A stretch of DNA of 64,000 nucleotides from Bradyrhizobium iriomotense (GCF_018130765.1 NZ_JAFCJZ010000024.1:1-64000), one strand, 5' to 3'. Positions 1 through 9,808 are shown, counted from the first letter of the stretch. Numbers and translations: made by a program. The notes: a model not told the origin generated them from the sequence alone.

Positions 1-123
1 ATCCGCAAGCTGGCCATCAATGCCCTGCAAGCCACGCCTGGTCCGGCCCGCATCAGCCACAAAATGCTCCAGGCGAGATGGAATAACGACTTCCTCCTCA
101 CCGTCCTTGCCCATATGCGATAG
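1..123 (+). pseudogene. C-terminal tail of a possible transposase (partial)
   Basis: An open frame enters from the left edge and stops at the TAG at 121-123, giving about 40 residues that end in WNNDFLLTVLAHMR. The run RKLAINALQ followed by a basic stretch and WNNDFLL resembles the C-terminus of ISAs1-type DDE transposases. That match is from memory. Only the tail is visible, so whether the element is intact cannot be judged. The alternative is the tail of an unrelated protein. Confidence 0.35.
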
Positions 124-160
124 CCCTACCTTGCGGGGGAGGGTTGGGGAGAGGGGTATG
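124..160. repeat. short G-rich dispersed repeat (family E fragment)
   Basis: The stretch reads CCTTGCGGGGGAGGGTTGGG followed by GAGAGGGGT. It is related to the longer element at 51472-51627, which also carries a GGGAGAGGGT block. It looks like half of a dispersed intergenic repeat. No promoter or operator was recognised in 161-237. Confidence 0.4.
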
Positions 161-237
161 CCGCGAACTCGGATCGCAATCATTTTGGAAGGCTGCGTCG
201 ATAGCGGACGTCGTCATCGAGGAGCGCTGTAACTGCG

Positions 238-777
238 ATGCTCTCCGCCATACGCCTCATCTCCGAAGCCGCTGAACTGGCCGCGCGCCGCCACAACGGC
301 ATGGCGCGCAAAGGGCGCGGCAATGAGCCCTATATCAATCACCTCGCCGAGGTCGCGAACCTGCTTGCGACCGCGACCGACGGCGCCGATGCCGAGCTGA
401 TCGCGGCCGGCTGGCTGCATGATGTGATCGAGGATACCGAAACCACGCGTGAGGAGCTCGCGCAGACATTCTCCGAGCGAGTCGCGTCTCTCGTCGTCGA
501 ATGCACCGACGATATGACCTTGCCCAAGGCCGAGCGGCGCCGCCGGCAGGTGGTCGATGCGCCGAAGAAATCCCCGGGTGCCAAGTTGATCAAGATCGCC
601 GACAAGGTCAGCAATATCGGCGCGCGCATCCATTCCGATCCCTCAGCTGCGGAGCGCGCCGATCTCGCCGACTACACCGGCTGGGCCGAGCAGGTTGTCG
701 CCGGTTGCCGTGGCGGCAATTCATGGCTCGATACGACATTCGACGACATGGTGCGAAAAGCGAGGGCCTCGCTGTGA
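238..777 (+). CDS. MESH1-like HD-domain hydrolase (putative small alarmone hydrolase)
   Basis: 179-residue HD-superfamily protein. Metal-binding positions are visible at H35 (PYINH), H61-D62 (WLHDVIEDT) and D122 (KIADKVSN). The blocks TDDMTLPKAERRRRQ and KKSPGAKLIKIADK closely follow the stand-alone ppGpp hydrolase MESH1, the hydrolase half of RelA/SpoT proteins, and there is no synthetase domain. Expected reaction: (p)ppGpp to GDP/GTP plus pyrophosphate, in the cytosol. Some MESH1 enzymes also act on NADPH, so the substrate is inferred. It lies 37 bp before ureC on the same strand and may be co-transcribed with it. The start ATG follows a weak ribosome site. Confidence 0.85.
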   Translation: MLSAIRLISEAAELAARRHNGMARKGRGNEPYINHLAEVANLLATATDGADAELIAAGWLHDVIEDTETTREELAQTFSERVASLVVECTDDMTLPKAERRRRQVVDAPKKSPGAKLIKIADKVSNIGARIHSDPSAAERADLADYTGWAEQVVAGCRGGNSWLDTTFDDMVRKARASL

Positions 778-814
778 GCACTGATTTGGAATTCAAACGC
801 AAACGGGGCTTGTG

Positions 815-2530
<1,716 letters not shown>

Positions 2531-2670
2531 AATAGCGCCTCAACGCATGTCCCAGGAATACGGTTTGAGCGAGCGTCCGGGGACGCTTTTCCGGTTTTGC
2601 GTTCGGTCCCGCCTGGTCTAATGTCCCGCCCGGTATCTAACCCATAGAAGAAAAGCCGGGAGGATTTTTC

Positions 2671-2970
2671 GTGATCTACGTCGTTGCAACCCTGACCATC
2701 AAGCCCGAGACGCGCGCCGAATTCATTGCAGCCGCCACCGCCTGCATCAAGGAGACGCGGAAAGAGCCCGGCAACATCGCCTATGATCTGCATGAGAGCG
2801 TCACCGATCCCGCCAAGATGGTGTTCGTCGAGCAGTGGGAGAATGCCGAGGCGCTGGTGCCGCATCGGGCCATGGAGCACATGAAGACGTTTGGTCGCGT
2901 GGCGGTGAAGTGTTTCACGGCGCCGCCGAAGATCGAAATCATCACGCCCGAGAAGGTCGAGACACGGTAA
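2671..2970 (+). CDS. antibiotic biosynthesis monooxygenase (ABM) family protein
   Basis: 99-residue single-domain dimeric alpha/beta ferredoxin-like protein of the ABM/YgiN type. It opens with a short beta strand (MIYVVATLTIKPE) and has the conserved segment FVEQWENAEAL with downstream histidines. Relatives oxidise quinols or related aromatics without cofactors, and the substrate here is unknown. Start is GTG at 2671 with a strong GGGAGGA at 2658-2664. It sits between ureC (140 bp upstream) and ureE (13 bp downstream), so it probably rides in the urease transcript; no biochemical link to urease is known to me. Confidence 0.85.
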   Translation: MIYVVATLTIKPETRAEFIAAATACIKETRKEPGNIAYDLHESVTDPAKMVFVEQWENAEALVPHRAMEHMKTFGRVAVKCFTAPPKIEIITPEKVETR

Positions 2971-2983
2971 AGAGGTAAGACGC

Positions 2984-3658
2984 ATGATCCGGGCGACGCA
3001 GGTCAAGGGACAACACCGCTTCACGGAAGCGCCGGCGGACACGGTCGTGCTCGATTTCGACGATCGGCACCGCCGCCGCATGGCAATGACGGGGACGCGC
3101 GGCCTCGAATTCCTGCTCGACCTGGAGCATGCCGTCGCGTTGCGCGGCGGCGATGCGTTGGTGCTGGAGGACGGAAGGCTGGTCGAGGTGGTCGCGGCAC
3201 CGGAGCCGCTGCTTGAGATCCGCGGCCGCGATCCGCACCACCTCATCCGCGTCGGCTGGCATCTCGGCAATCGCCACCTGTCGACGCAGATCATGGCCAA
3301 GAGCCTGCGCATCCGCCGCGACCATGTCATCGAGGCCATGGTCAAGGGCCTCGGCGCGCGCGTGATCGAGATCGAGGCGCCGTTCGATCCCGAAGGCGGC
3401 GCCTATGCCGATGCCGGCCACGCGCATGGCCACGACGACCATGCGCACCACGATCACGGCCATCACCACCACGATCATGGCCATGATCGCCATGACGATC
3501 ATGACCATCACGGTCACGATCATCACGGCCACGATCACCATCATCATGATCATGATCATGCGCATGACCATGGGCACGATCATCACCATCACCACGACGA
3601 GCATTGCGACCATCCCGACCACCACCACGGCCACAAGCATGCTCATGACCACAAATGA
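2984..3658 (+). CDS. ureE: urease accessory protein UreE with long His/Asp-rich tail
   Basis: Nickel metallochaperone for urease maturation, 224 residues. The N-terminal UreE fold spans about residues 1-85 (DRHRRRMAMTGTRGLEFLLD, then ALVLEDGRLVEV). The metal-binding domain follows, with the conserved RDPHHLIRVGWHLGNRH segment. From about residue 145 to the end the protein is an almost pure His/Asp/Gly tail with more than 40 histidines, far longer than the tail of Klebsiella UreE, suggesting nickel storage as well as delivery. The gene overlaps ureF by 14 bp, implying coupled translation. Confidence 0.97.
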   Translation: MIRATQVKGQHRFTEAPADTVVLDFDDRHRRRMAMTGTRGLEFLLDLEHAVALRGGDALVLEDGRLVEVVAAPEPLLEIRGRDPHHLIRVGWHLGNRHLSTQIMAKSLRIRRDHVIEAMVKGLGARVIEIEAPFDPEGGAYADAGHAHGHDDHAHHDHGHHHHDHGHDRHDDHDHHGHDHHGHDHHHHDHDHAHDHGHDHHHHHDEHCDHPDHHHGHKHAHDHK

Positions 3659-4367
3659 GCGGGTCGACGCCGGCGACCTCGCGGAACGCGAGGCGGCGGC
3701 GCTGTACCGGCTGATGACCTGGCTGTCGCCGGCGTTTCCCGTCGGCGGCTTCTCCTATTCCAGCGGCATCGAATGGGCGGTCGAGGCGGGCGACATCACG
3801 GACATCGCGACGCTCACCGACTGGCTTGATGCGATGCTCGGCGACGGTTCCGGCTTCTGCGATGCAACGTTCCTGGTCCAGGCCTATCGCGCCACCGAGG
3901 CGGGCGAGGAGACCTCCTTGCGCGACATCGCGGAACTCGCGAGCGCCTTCGTGCCGTCGCGCGAGCGGCAGCTGGAGACGGCTTCGCAGGGCCGCGCCTT
4001 CATCGATATCTCCCGCGCCGCGTGGGATGCGGAGGGCCTGGCTGCCATGGTTGCCGCATGCAGCACGCCACTGGTCTATCCCGTCGCCGTCGGTGTGGTC
4101 GCAGCTAAGCACAGCGTGCCGCTGGCGCCGACCCTGCACGCCTTCCTGCATGCGCTGGTCTCGAACTGGATCTCGGCGGCCAGCCGCCTCATTCCGCTCG
4201 GCCAGACCGACAGCCAGCGCGTGCTGGTGCGGCTGGAAGCGGCGGTGGCCGCCACCGCCAACCGTGCGCTGAACGCGACATTGGACGATCTCGGCAGCGC
4301 CACGTTCCGCGCCGATCTCGCCAGCCTGCGGCACGAGACGCAATATACGCGGCTGTTCAGGTCGTGA
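3645..4367 (+). CDS. ureF: urease accessory protein UreF
   Basis: 240-residue UreF, part of the UreD-UreF-UreG complex that loads nickel and CO2 into apo-urease. Recognisable blocks are WLSPAFPVGGFSYSSGIEWA near the N-terminus and the central VPSRERQLETASQG and PVAVGVVAA segments. The frame stays open much further upstream only because the ureE His codons are stop-free in this register. ATG 3645 (MTTNERVDAG) or ATG 3639 gives the normal UreF length and a 14-20 bp overlap with ureE. Confidence 0.95.
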   Translation: MTTNERVDAGDLAEREAAALYRLMTWLSPAFPVGGFSYSSGIEWAVEAGDITDIATLTDWLDAMLGDGSGFCDATFLVQAYRATEAGEETSLRDIAELASAFVPSRERQLETASQGRAFIDISRAAWDAEGLAAMVAACSTPLVYPVAVGVVAAKHSVPLAPTLHAFLHALVSNWISAASRLIPLGQTDSQRVLVRLEAAVAATANRALNATLDDLGSATFRADLASLRHETQYTRLFRS

Positions 4368-4388
4368 GGACGTTGCGCAGCATTCCGC

Positions 4389-4512
4389 CGTCGTCCTGGC
4401 GAAAGCCAGGACCCATTACCCCAAATATGCGTGGTAGTGGCGGGATGTGGCTCCAGCTTGCTGCATCAACGAACTTCGGTGGTAATGGGTCCTGGCTTTC
4501 GCCAGGACGACG
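4389..4512. repeat. family A long inverted repeat (32-bp arms) between ureF and ureG
   Basis: The left arm 4389-4420 (starting CGTCGTCCTGGCGAAAGCC) and the right arm 4481-4512 are exact reverse complements over 32 bp around a 60-bp variable core. Each arm also contains its own small palindrome (CCTGGCGAAAGCCAGG). The same arms recur elsewhere in this window, at 21068-21194 and 41110-41248. Here the element sits inside an operon, so it could act as an RNA stem affecting ureG expression. Confidence 0.95.
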
Positions 4513-4526
4513 ATAGGAAAGAAGCG

Positions 4527-5150
4527 ATGGCGACTTCTCACGGCCCCTTGCGTGTCGGCGTCGGCGGCCCGGTCGGGTCGGGCAAGACCGCACTGATGGA
4601 CCTGCTCTGCAAGACCATGCGTGAGCACTACGACATCGCCGCGATCACCAACGACATCTACACCAAATGGGATGCCGAATTCCTGGTGCGTTCGGGCTCG
4701 CTGACGCCGGATCGCATCGCTGGCGTGGAGACCGGTGGCTGCCCGCACACGGCGATCCGCGAGGACGCCTCGATGAACCTCGCAGCGGTCGCGGACATGC
4801 GCGCGAAATTCCCGGGCCTCGACCTCGTGCTGATCGAGTCCGGCGGCGACAATCTCGCTGCCACCTTTTCCCCGGAGCTTGCCGACCTCACCATCTACGT
4901 CATCGACGTCGCCGCCGGCGACAAGATCCCGTCCAAGGGCGGTCCCGGCATCACCCGGTCCGACCTCCTTGTCATCAACAAGATCGATCTTGCGCCCCAT
5001 GTCGGCGCCTCCCTCGAGAAGATGGAGACGGACGCCAGGCGCATGCGCGGTGAGCGTCCCTTCGTCATGACCAACCTGAAGAAGAGCGAGGGGCTCGACC
5101 GCATCGTCGGCTTCATCGAGGCCAAAGGCGGGCTGAAACGGGCGGGCTGA
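4527..5150 (+). CDS. ureG: urease accessory GTPase UreG
   Basis: SIMIBI-class GTPase of 207 residues that powers nickel insertion into urease. P-loop GVGGPVGSGKTAL is near residue 10, the nickel-binding CPH motif lies in ETGGCPHTAIRED, the switch region is ESGGDNLAATFSPELAD, and the guanine-specificity motif is NKID. Start ATG 4527 is preceded by AGGAAAG. It is separated from ureF by 159 bp that hold a family A inverted repeat. A long His-rich N-terminal tail, as in some UreG proteins, is absent; the His-rich segment is on UreE instead. Confidence 0.97.
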   Translation: MATSHGPLRVGVGGPVGSGKTALMDLLCKTMREHYDIAAITNDIYTKWDAEFLVRSGSLTPDRIAGVETGGCPHTAIREDASMNLAAVADMRAKFPGLDLVLIESGGDNLAATFSPELADLTIYVIDVAAGDKIPSKGGPGITRSDLLVINKIDLAPHVGASLEKMETDARRMRGERPFVMTNLKKSEGLDRIVGFIEAKGGLKRAG

Positions 5151-5416
5151 CCGACGCGACGACTTGGCGCAGGCGCTTTTCGCCGTTAACGCCTGGGGCA
5201 GGGCCGCGCCTGGCGGAACAAATTTCGGACACGGCGATTGAATACCTCCGGTGCCCGGGGCAACTCCACCCCGGCCGGACCCTCGGCCGGGCGGATTAAG
5301 CTTTCCAGGCGACCCAAGTTGCGTACTGATGCCTCCTCCTCCATTATCTCCGCCATTGGGGTTCACCCTGTTTCGGCACATGGCCGTTCGAGCGGCGTTC
5401 ATATGCTCCGTGTTTA

Positions 5417-7108
5417 TTGCCGACCTCCCGCTTCCGTCTGAGTAGTCGCGTGGTCCGGCTGGGTTTCATCATCGGCTTCATCGCTCTGCTCGGGGCCTTG
5501 CTTTCCGGGCTTGCGGCCTATCGCGTCCACGACCAGGAGCTGGCACTGGACCGGATCGCGCTCGCGCGGGCGATCGACGTCCATGCCAGCCTGGTTCAGG
5601 ACCGGCTCACCGAGCGCGAGCTGCTCGCGCGTGTCGCCTCAGGCCTGTTCCGCGCGCCGTCGGTGCTCAAGCCCAGCATGCTGGAGCCACTGCGCTCGGC
5701 GATCTACGCGTTCAAGACGGATTTCGTGGTGGCCGGCTGGGTTGCCCGGCTGCAGCCGAACGAGCTCGCGGCGGCGCAGGCGGCGATCGCGGCGGCCGGC
5801 TTCCCGAAGCCGCAGATCCGTGACTACAGCGACAAGCCGATCGCCCCCGCGAGCCTCACCCATCCGATCGACGTGCTGATGGACCTCGAGCCGCGCAGCG
5901 ACGAGACCAAGGCGCTGCCCGGCCGCAGCTACGACCAGGATCCGGTGCGCAGCGCGATGCTCGCCCGGGCCAGGATCGAGAAGCGATCGGTTGCTTCCGA
6001 TCCGGTGCCGCTGCTGCGCGGGAACGGCCCGATCGGCATCATCGTGGCTGCTCCCGTGATTCCCGAGGGAGCAACGGAGCCGGCCGGTTTCGTCACGTTC
6101 TCGTACGAGCTTGCCACGCTGATGCTGACCAACGACGACATGTCGTTGTTCTCGGTTGCACTCAAGGATCCGCGCAAGGAAGGCGGCGAGCTCGTCGCCA
6201 ACGACCAGGGCATTGTCTCCACGCGCATGGGCGCGGACGGCCCGGCGCCATCGGCGACACGCACGGTGAGCTTCGGCGGCCGCGACTGGCAGCTCGGCTA
6301 TTACGCGAAGACCAATTCGGCGCGCCGCGCCGAGCAGACCGCGATCATCGTCGCGGCGATCGGTTTTGCTATTACCGCGATGGTGTGCGGCCTGTTCGGC
6401 TATGTCGCCTACAACAATCTGCGGCTCAGCCGGGAGATCCAGGTGCGGATCGGCTTCGAGCGCCGCCTGACCGCGGTCATCGACGAGCTCAACCACCGGG
6501 TCAAGAACATCCTGGCCGTGATCCAGTCGATCGTGACGCGCACGCTGCGCCACGGCTCGGACATCGACGTCGCGCGCGAACTCCTGATCGGCCGCATCCA
6601 CGCCATGTCCAACGTGGTCTCGCTGCTCAGCGAGAGCCAATGGCAAGGCGTCAAGCTGAAGGGCCTGTTCGAGGCGCGTGCGATTCCGCATGCCGATCGT
6701 ATCGCTGTTACCGGCCCCGACATCGCGGTCAGCGCGCGCGCCGCGCAGAGCCTGTCGCTGCTGTTCTTCGAGCTCGCCTCGCATTCCGACGAAGGCCTGT
6801 CGCTGGTCGGCAAGCATCCGCACATCACCGCCAACTGGACGGTGACCGGCGAAGCGCCCGAGGAGGTCTTTCATTTCCGCTGGGAGGAGTTCAACACCAG
6901 CGAGGCGACGCGCCGGCCCGATTCCGATTTCGGCCTGATCCTGCTCGACCGCGTCGCGCCCGAGGCGCTGGGGGGCACCGCCAAGCGCTTCTTCACCGAC
7001 GTCTCCTACGTCTATGAATTGACCGCGCCGATGGAGACGGTGGTCGACATGACCGAGCGCGACCGCACGGACAAGATCTCGGCGCCGGTCCGCCCGGCGC
7101 GGGGCTAA
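5417..7108 (+). CDS. membrane CHASE-domain HWE-type histidine kinase with degenerate ATP-binding half
   Basis: 563 residues if begun at TTG 5417; GTG 5450 (MVRLGFII) is an equally plausible start. Order: TM1 (about 12-33), a periplasmic CHASE-type sensor (about 50-290, with GWVARLQPNEL), TM2 (about 312-334), then an HWE-type dimerisation block with phospho-accepting H360 in LNHRVKNILAVIQSIV. The downstream N-box is abnormal: where HWE kinases read HELATNAxKYGAL, this one reads FELASHSDEGLSL, losing the ATP-coordinating Asn. The RWEE motif (W489) remains, but the G-rich G1 is eroded. It may be a phosphotransfer or regulatory pseudokinase. It stands alone, convergent with a TetR gene. Confidence 0.85.
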   Translation: MPTSRFRLSSRVVRLGFIIGFIALLGALLSGLAAYRVHDQELALDRIALARAIDVHASLVQDRLTERELLARVASGLFRAPSVLKPSMLEPLRSAIYAFKTDFVVAGWVARLQPNELAAAQAAIAAAGFPKPQIRDYSDKPIAPASLTHPIDVLMDLEPRSDETKALPGRSYDQDPVRSAMLARARIEKRSVASDPVPLLRGNGPIGIIVAAPVIPEGATEPAGFVTFSYELATLMLTNDDMSLFSVALKDPRKEGGELVANDQGIVSTRMGADGPAPSATRTVSFGGRDWQLGYYAKTNSARRAEQTAIIVAAIGFAITAMVCGLFGYVAYNNLRLSREIQVRIGFERRLTAVIDELNHRVKNILAVIQSIVTRTLRHGSDIDVARELLIGRIHAMSNVVSLLSESQWQGVKLKGLFEARAIPHADRIAVTGPDIAVSARAAQSLSLLFFELASHSDEGLSLVGKHPHITANWTVTGEAPEEVFHFRWEEFNTSEATRRPDSDFGLILLDRVAPEALGGTAKRFFTDVSYVYELTAPMETVVDMTERDRTDKISAPVRPARG

Positions 7109-7719
7109 CTTTTCGGCTGCAACACCAGATCGACCAGATTGCGCGCGTAGCCAGGTGTGATCGGCGCGATGCCGAAGATGTAGCGATAGAACAGGCTGCC
7201 ATAGATCGCGTCGTAGAGATCCTCAGGCAGCCCCTTGGCCAGAATGCTGCCGTCCTTCTGGCCCGCGGCGATCATGTCCACCAGCGCGTCGCGGCGGAAT
7301 TGCAAGTATCGTGCATAGAACAGCTCCGCCGAGCCGGTCTTGGAGATGCATTCGGAGATGACGGCGAGCTGGACCTTGCCGAACTCGCCCTGGAGCGCGT
7401 CGGCATAGGCCGAGGCATGGCGGCGTGCGCGCACCGCGGGCGTGCCGGCGCTCGCAGGCGGCAGCGGCAGCATCTGCGCGGCATGATGCAGGAAGGCATC
7501 GATCAGCAGCGCTTCCCGCGACGGCCACCATTTGTAGATCGTCATCTTGGAGACGCTGGAGTGGCGTGCGATCGCATCGATGGTGGTAGTGGCAAGGCCC
7601 GTGGCCGCCATCAGCGCATAGGCGCTTTCGAGGATGGCGTTGGTGGTCTCGATCGACCTTGGCCGGCCGCGCCGGGGCGCGCTCTCCGCTTCTTCACCCC
7701 CGCTTTTCGCCATCGCCAC
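7105..7719 (-). CDS. TetR/AcrR family transcriptional regulator
   Basis: 204-residue repressor. The N-terminal helix-turn-helix is ILESAYALMAATGLATTTID followed by IARHSSVSKMTIYKWWPSRE, a classical TetR DNA-binding block at about residues 27-72. The rest is a helical ligand-binding domain. The preceding basic stretch RRGRPRSIETT is typical. Its stop codon overlaps the stop of the convergent kinase gene (TAG at 7105-7107 against TAA at 7106-7108). The neighbouring same-strand OpgC gene, 91 bp upstream, is a possible but unproven target. The ligand is unknown. Confidence 0.93.
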   Translation of the reverse strand: MAMAKSGGEEAESAPRRGRPRSIETTNAILESAYALMAATGLATTTIDAIARHSSVSKMTIYKWWPSREALLIDAFLHHAAQMLPLPPASAGTPAVRARRHASAYADALQGEFGKVQLAVISECISKTGSAELFYARYLQFRRDALVDMIAAGQKDGSILAKGLPEDLYDAIYGSLFYRYIFGIAPITPGYARNLVDLVLQPKS

Positions 7720-7810
7720 GCCGGTCTCCTCACGCAGAGTCCCGGCATAGCGCAGCGGCCGCTTTCGGCCTAGCAGAATCGCACGATTTTGTGGCCTGAG
7801 CGATCCAGCT

Positions 7811-8953
7811 CTAGGCCTGCTGCCGCAGGGCTGCCGGCAGATCCTGCCGTTTCGACCAGGCGATGTAGTAGGCGAGCCCGGTCATCGTCGCGAAGCCGGT
7901 GATGCTCACCGCGACCTGCATCAGCACCAGGTTCGGCCCGGTGATCAGGATGAGGTGGCCGGCGAAGGACAGGAACACGGCGACGCAGAACACCGCGAGC
8001 CATTCCTCGCCGCACGCGATCACCGCCTGCAGCGGCCTCCATTTCAGGCCGGGATGATCGGCCGGAATGAGATGGGTCGCAATCAGCGCGAGGGCGAGGA
8101 AGTGGAGCACGCGATAGGGCGCGAGGTTTTCCTTGTCGGTCGGCGAGATGCTGTTGAGGAGCAGATCGGGCAGGTAGATGGACAGCGTCGGCGAATGGCG
8201 CATCAGGGTGATGGCCATCGCGAAGACCAGATAGGCGCCTGCGAGGATCCGCAGCCAGGACATGTCGCGCAGCGCACGCCCCGGCGCGCCTGTCACGGCG
8301 AACCAGCCGCCCAGCACCATCAGCATCTGCCAGCACAGCGGATTGAAGGTCCATTCCCCGTCCGGATAGACCCGGAAATTCCAATCAAACCAGCGCGCGA
8401 CGACGTACAGCGCGACCGATGCGGCGAGCGTCACGTTCGGCCGTCGCAGCAATCCCCACAGCACGAGCGGAAAGAACGCCATCAGCGGGATCATCAGTTG
8501 CAGCAGGTCGAGGTTCAGCGGCTCTTCCTGGAGCATGAGGCCGCGAACCAGGATGCGCAGCGGGTGCTCGAGAATTCCCGAAATGTTGTATTCGTGGATG
8601 ATCTCCGGCGCCATCGATTGCGAGGCGACATAGGCGATGGTGTCGATATAGATCACGAACAGCACGACATAGGCGGCATAGAGCCGCCAGACGCGGCGAA
8701 AGACGCGCGTCGCCGCGACCACGTAGCCGCGCTCCAGCGCCATCCTGCCGTGGATGATGGCGACTCCGTAGCCCACCACGAACACGAACAAATCCGCCGC
8801 GCCGCTGAAGCCGAAATTCCGCAGCGTCAGCAGGTTGACGACGTTGTTCGGGATATGGTCGACGAACACCGACCAATTGGCGATGCCGAGCGTCAGATAC
8901 AGTCTGGCGTCGTGCTGGAATGCGGCGAGGTTCGCCTTGACGGACGGTTTCAT
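7811..8953 (-). CDS. opgC: OpgC-domain membrane acyltransferase
   Basis: 380-residue multi-pass inner-membrane protein with about ten hydrophobic segments. The N-terminal signature DHIPNNVVNLLTLRNFGFSG followed by AADLFVFVVGYG is the hallmark of the OpgC family, which transfers succinyl groups onto osmoregulated periplasmic glucans. No glucan synthesis genes (opgG/opgH or cyclic glucan synthase) are nearby, so the actual acceptor is uncertain. The start MKPSVKANLA lies just left of a 308-bp gene-free stretch. Confidence 0.88.
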   Translation of the reverse strand: MKPSVKANLAAFQHDARLYLTLGIANWSVFVDHIPNNVVNLLTLRNFGFSGAADLFVFVVGYGVAIIHGRMALERGYVVAATRVFRRVWRLYAAYVVLFVIYIDTIAYVASQSMAPEIIHEYNISGILEHPLRILVRGLMLQEEPLNLDLLQLMIPLMAFFPLVLWGLLRRPNVTLAASVALYVVARWFDWNFRVYPDGEWTFNPLCWQMLMVLGGWFAVTGAPGRALRDMSWLRILAGAYLVFAMAITLMRHSPTLSIYLPDLLLNSISPTDKENLAPYRVLHFLALALIATHLIPADHPGLKWRPLQAVIACGEEWLAVFCVAVFLSFAGHLILITGPNLVLMQVAVSITGFATMTGLAYYIAWSKRQDLPAALRQQA

Positions 8954-9261
8954 TGAGTAAAATAGCTTTGGGAATCAGGGTGATGCTTTTACCGGCAACC
9001 GCCTGCCTATCCGAGTAGCGTTTGCGTGAGCAGGGCCGGTTTTGTCCCTACTGGCGTAAAATTACGCAGGGTGTGCCGTTGCTTTTGCTTGCCCTCGCTT
9101 AACCTGCCCGGGACGCAATTTCTGCAAAGGCAGACGATCTGACCTGCGCTCGTCCCTGGCGACTCCCCGATCAGCGACCTCGGGTCGAAGAATCGCTGTC
9201 TGGTATCCTCCACGACCGCGATGTGCCGTCGGTCGCGGTCGCTGAACTGAGATACTCGCCG
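8954..9261. other. 308-bp gene-free stretch with a small palindrome at 9055-9068
   Basis: No convincing gene is visible. The only clear structure is the perfect 14-bp palindrome GCGTAAAATTACGC at 9055-9068, about 100 bp upstream of the leftward OpgC gene, which has the form of an operator for a dimeric regulator. Which protein binds it, if any, cannot be told. Confidence 0.4.
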
Positions 9262-9717
9262 TTACTCGGCGGGCTCTGCCGATGCTTCGTCGGCGACGCC
9301 AGCTCGGCTTGCCATGATTCCGAGCGCGACGCCGCCGATCGCCAGGATCGGCAGCAGCCGCTTGATCCCGATGGCGCGAACGATCTGCAGCCCGGTGGCG
9401 AGCAGCATGGGGTCGGCGAGCATGCTCTGCACCGTCGACTTCGCGGCGCGCTCGGCCGCAATGCGGGCCTCCTTGCGCAATTGCCGCTTGTACGCCCAGT
9501 AGCTCACCGCCGCGGTCAGGGTCAGCAGAAAGAAGACGCCGGCACCCGCGAGGCAGGCTTGCACCGGACCATATGCATCTAGGACTGCGATGAAGGCGGC
9601 GGCGCAGAGGAAGCATGTCGTGATGAACAGCGCGAATGCCGCGCCCGCGGCAAGGGAGGTCAGCCGCACGGTCGTGCCGGTCGATGCACTGATCCCGTCG
9701 ATGATGCGCTGAAACAT
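9262..9717 (-). CDS. small multi-pass membrane protein (holin-superfamily-like)
   Basis: 151 residues. Two strong hydrophobic segments lie at about 18-46 and 55-78, then a basic linker (YKRQLRKEARIAAERAAK), then a third hydrophobic patch near 120-135 and an acidic tail. This architecture resembles proteins annotated as phage holin family / DUF1469-like that accompany DUF883 proteins in proteobacterial stress regulons. A lysis role is unlikely because no phage genes are nearby. It lies 91 bp downstream of the DUF883 gene on the same strand and probably shares its EcfG-type promoter. Confidence 0.7.
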   Translation of the reverse strand: MFQRIIDGISASTGTTVRLTSLAAGAAFALFITTCFLCAAAFIAVLDAYGPVQACLAGAGVFFLLTLTAAVSYWAYKRQLRKEARIAAERAAKSTVQSMLADPMLLATGLQIVRAIGIKRLLPILAIGGVALGIMASRAGVADEASAEPAE

Positions 9718-9808
9718 GGCCTTGCTCCTCGGATCCCCACAAGCCCGGTCGTCATATGCGGACCTCGGCGGCGCCGCAGCGCCGCTGTCTGAATTCCAAG
9801 CCGCAACA

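Noticed and set aside
20..232. Small rightward reading frame at the left edge
   Set aside because: It overlaps the transposase-like tail in another frame and runs through a G-rich repeat; no ribosome site or family features.
2942..3652. Long leftward reading frame opposite ureE, rich in Met/Val
   Set aside because: It is the antisense of the His/Asp codon tract of ureE, which lacks stops on the other strand. Low-complexity composition and no family match.
5205..5235. Possible EcfG promoter starting GGAAC before the HWE kinase
   Set aside because: The bases 16-17 bp downstream are GATT/ATTG rather than CGTT, so the -10 element is missing.
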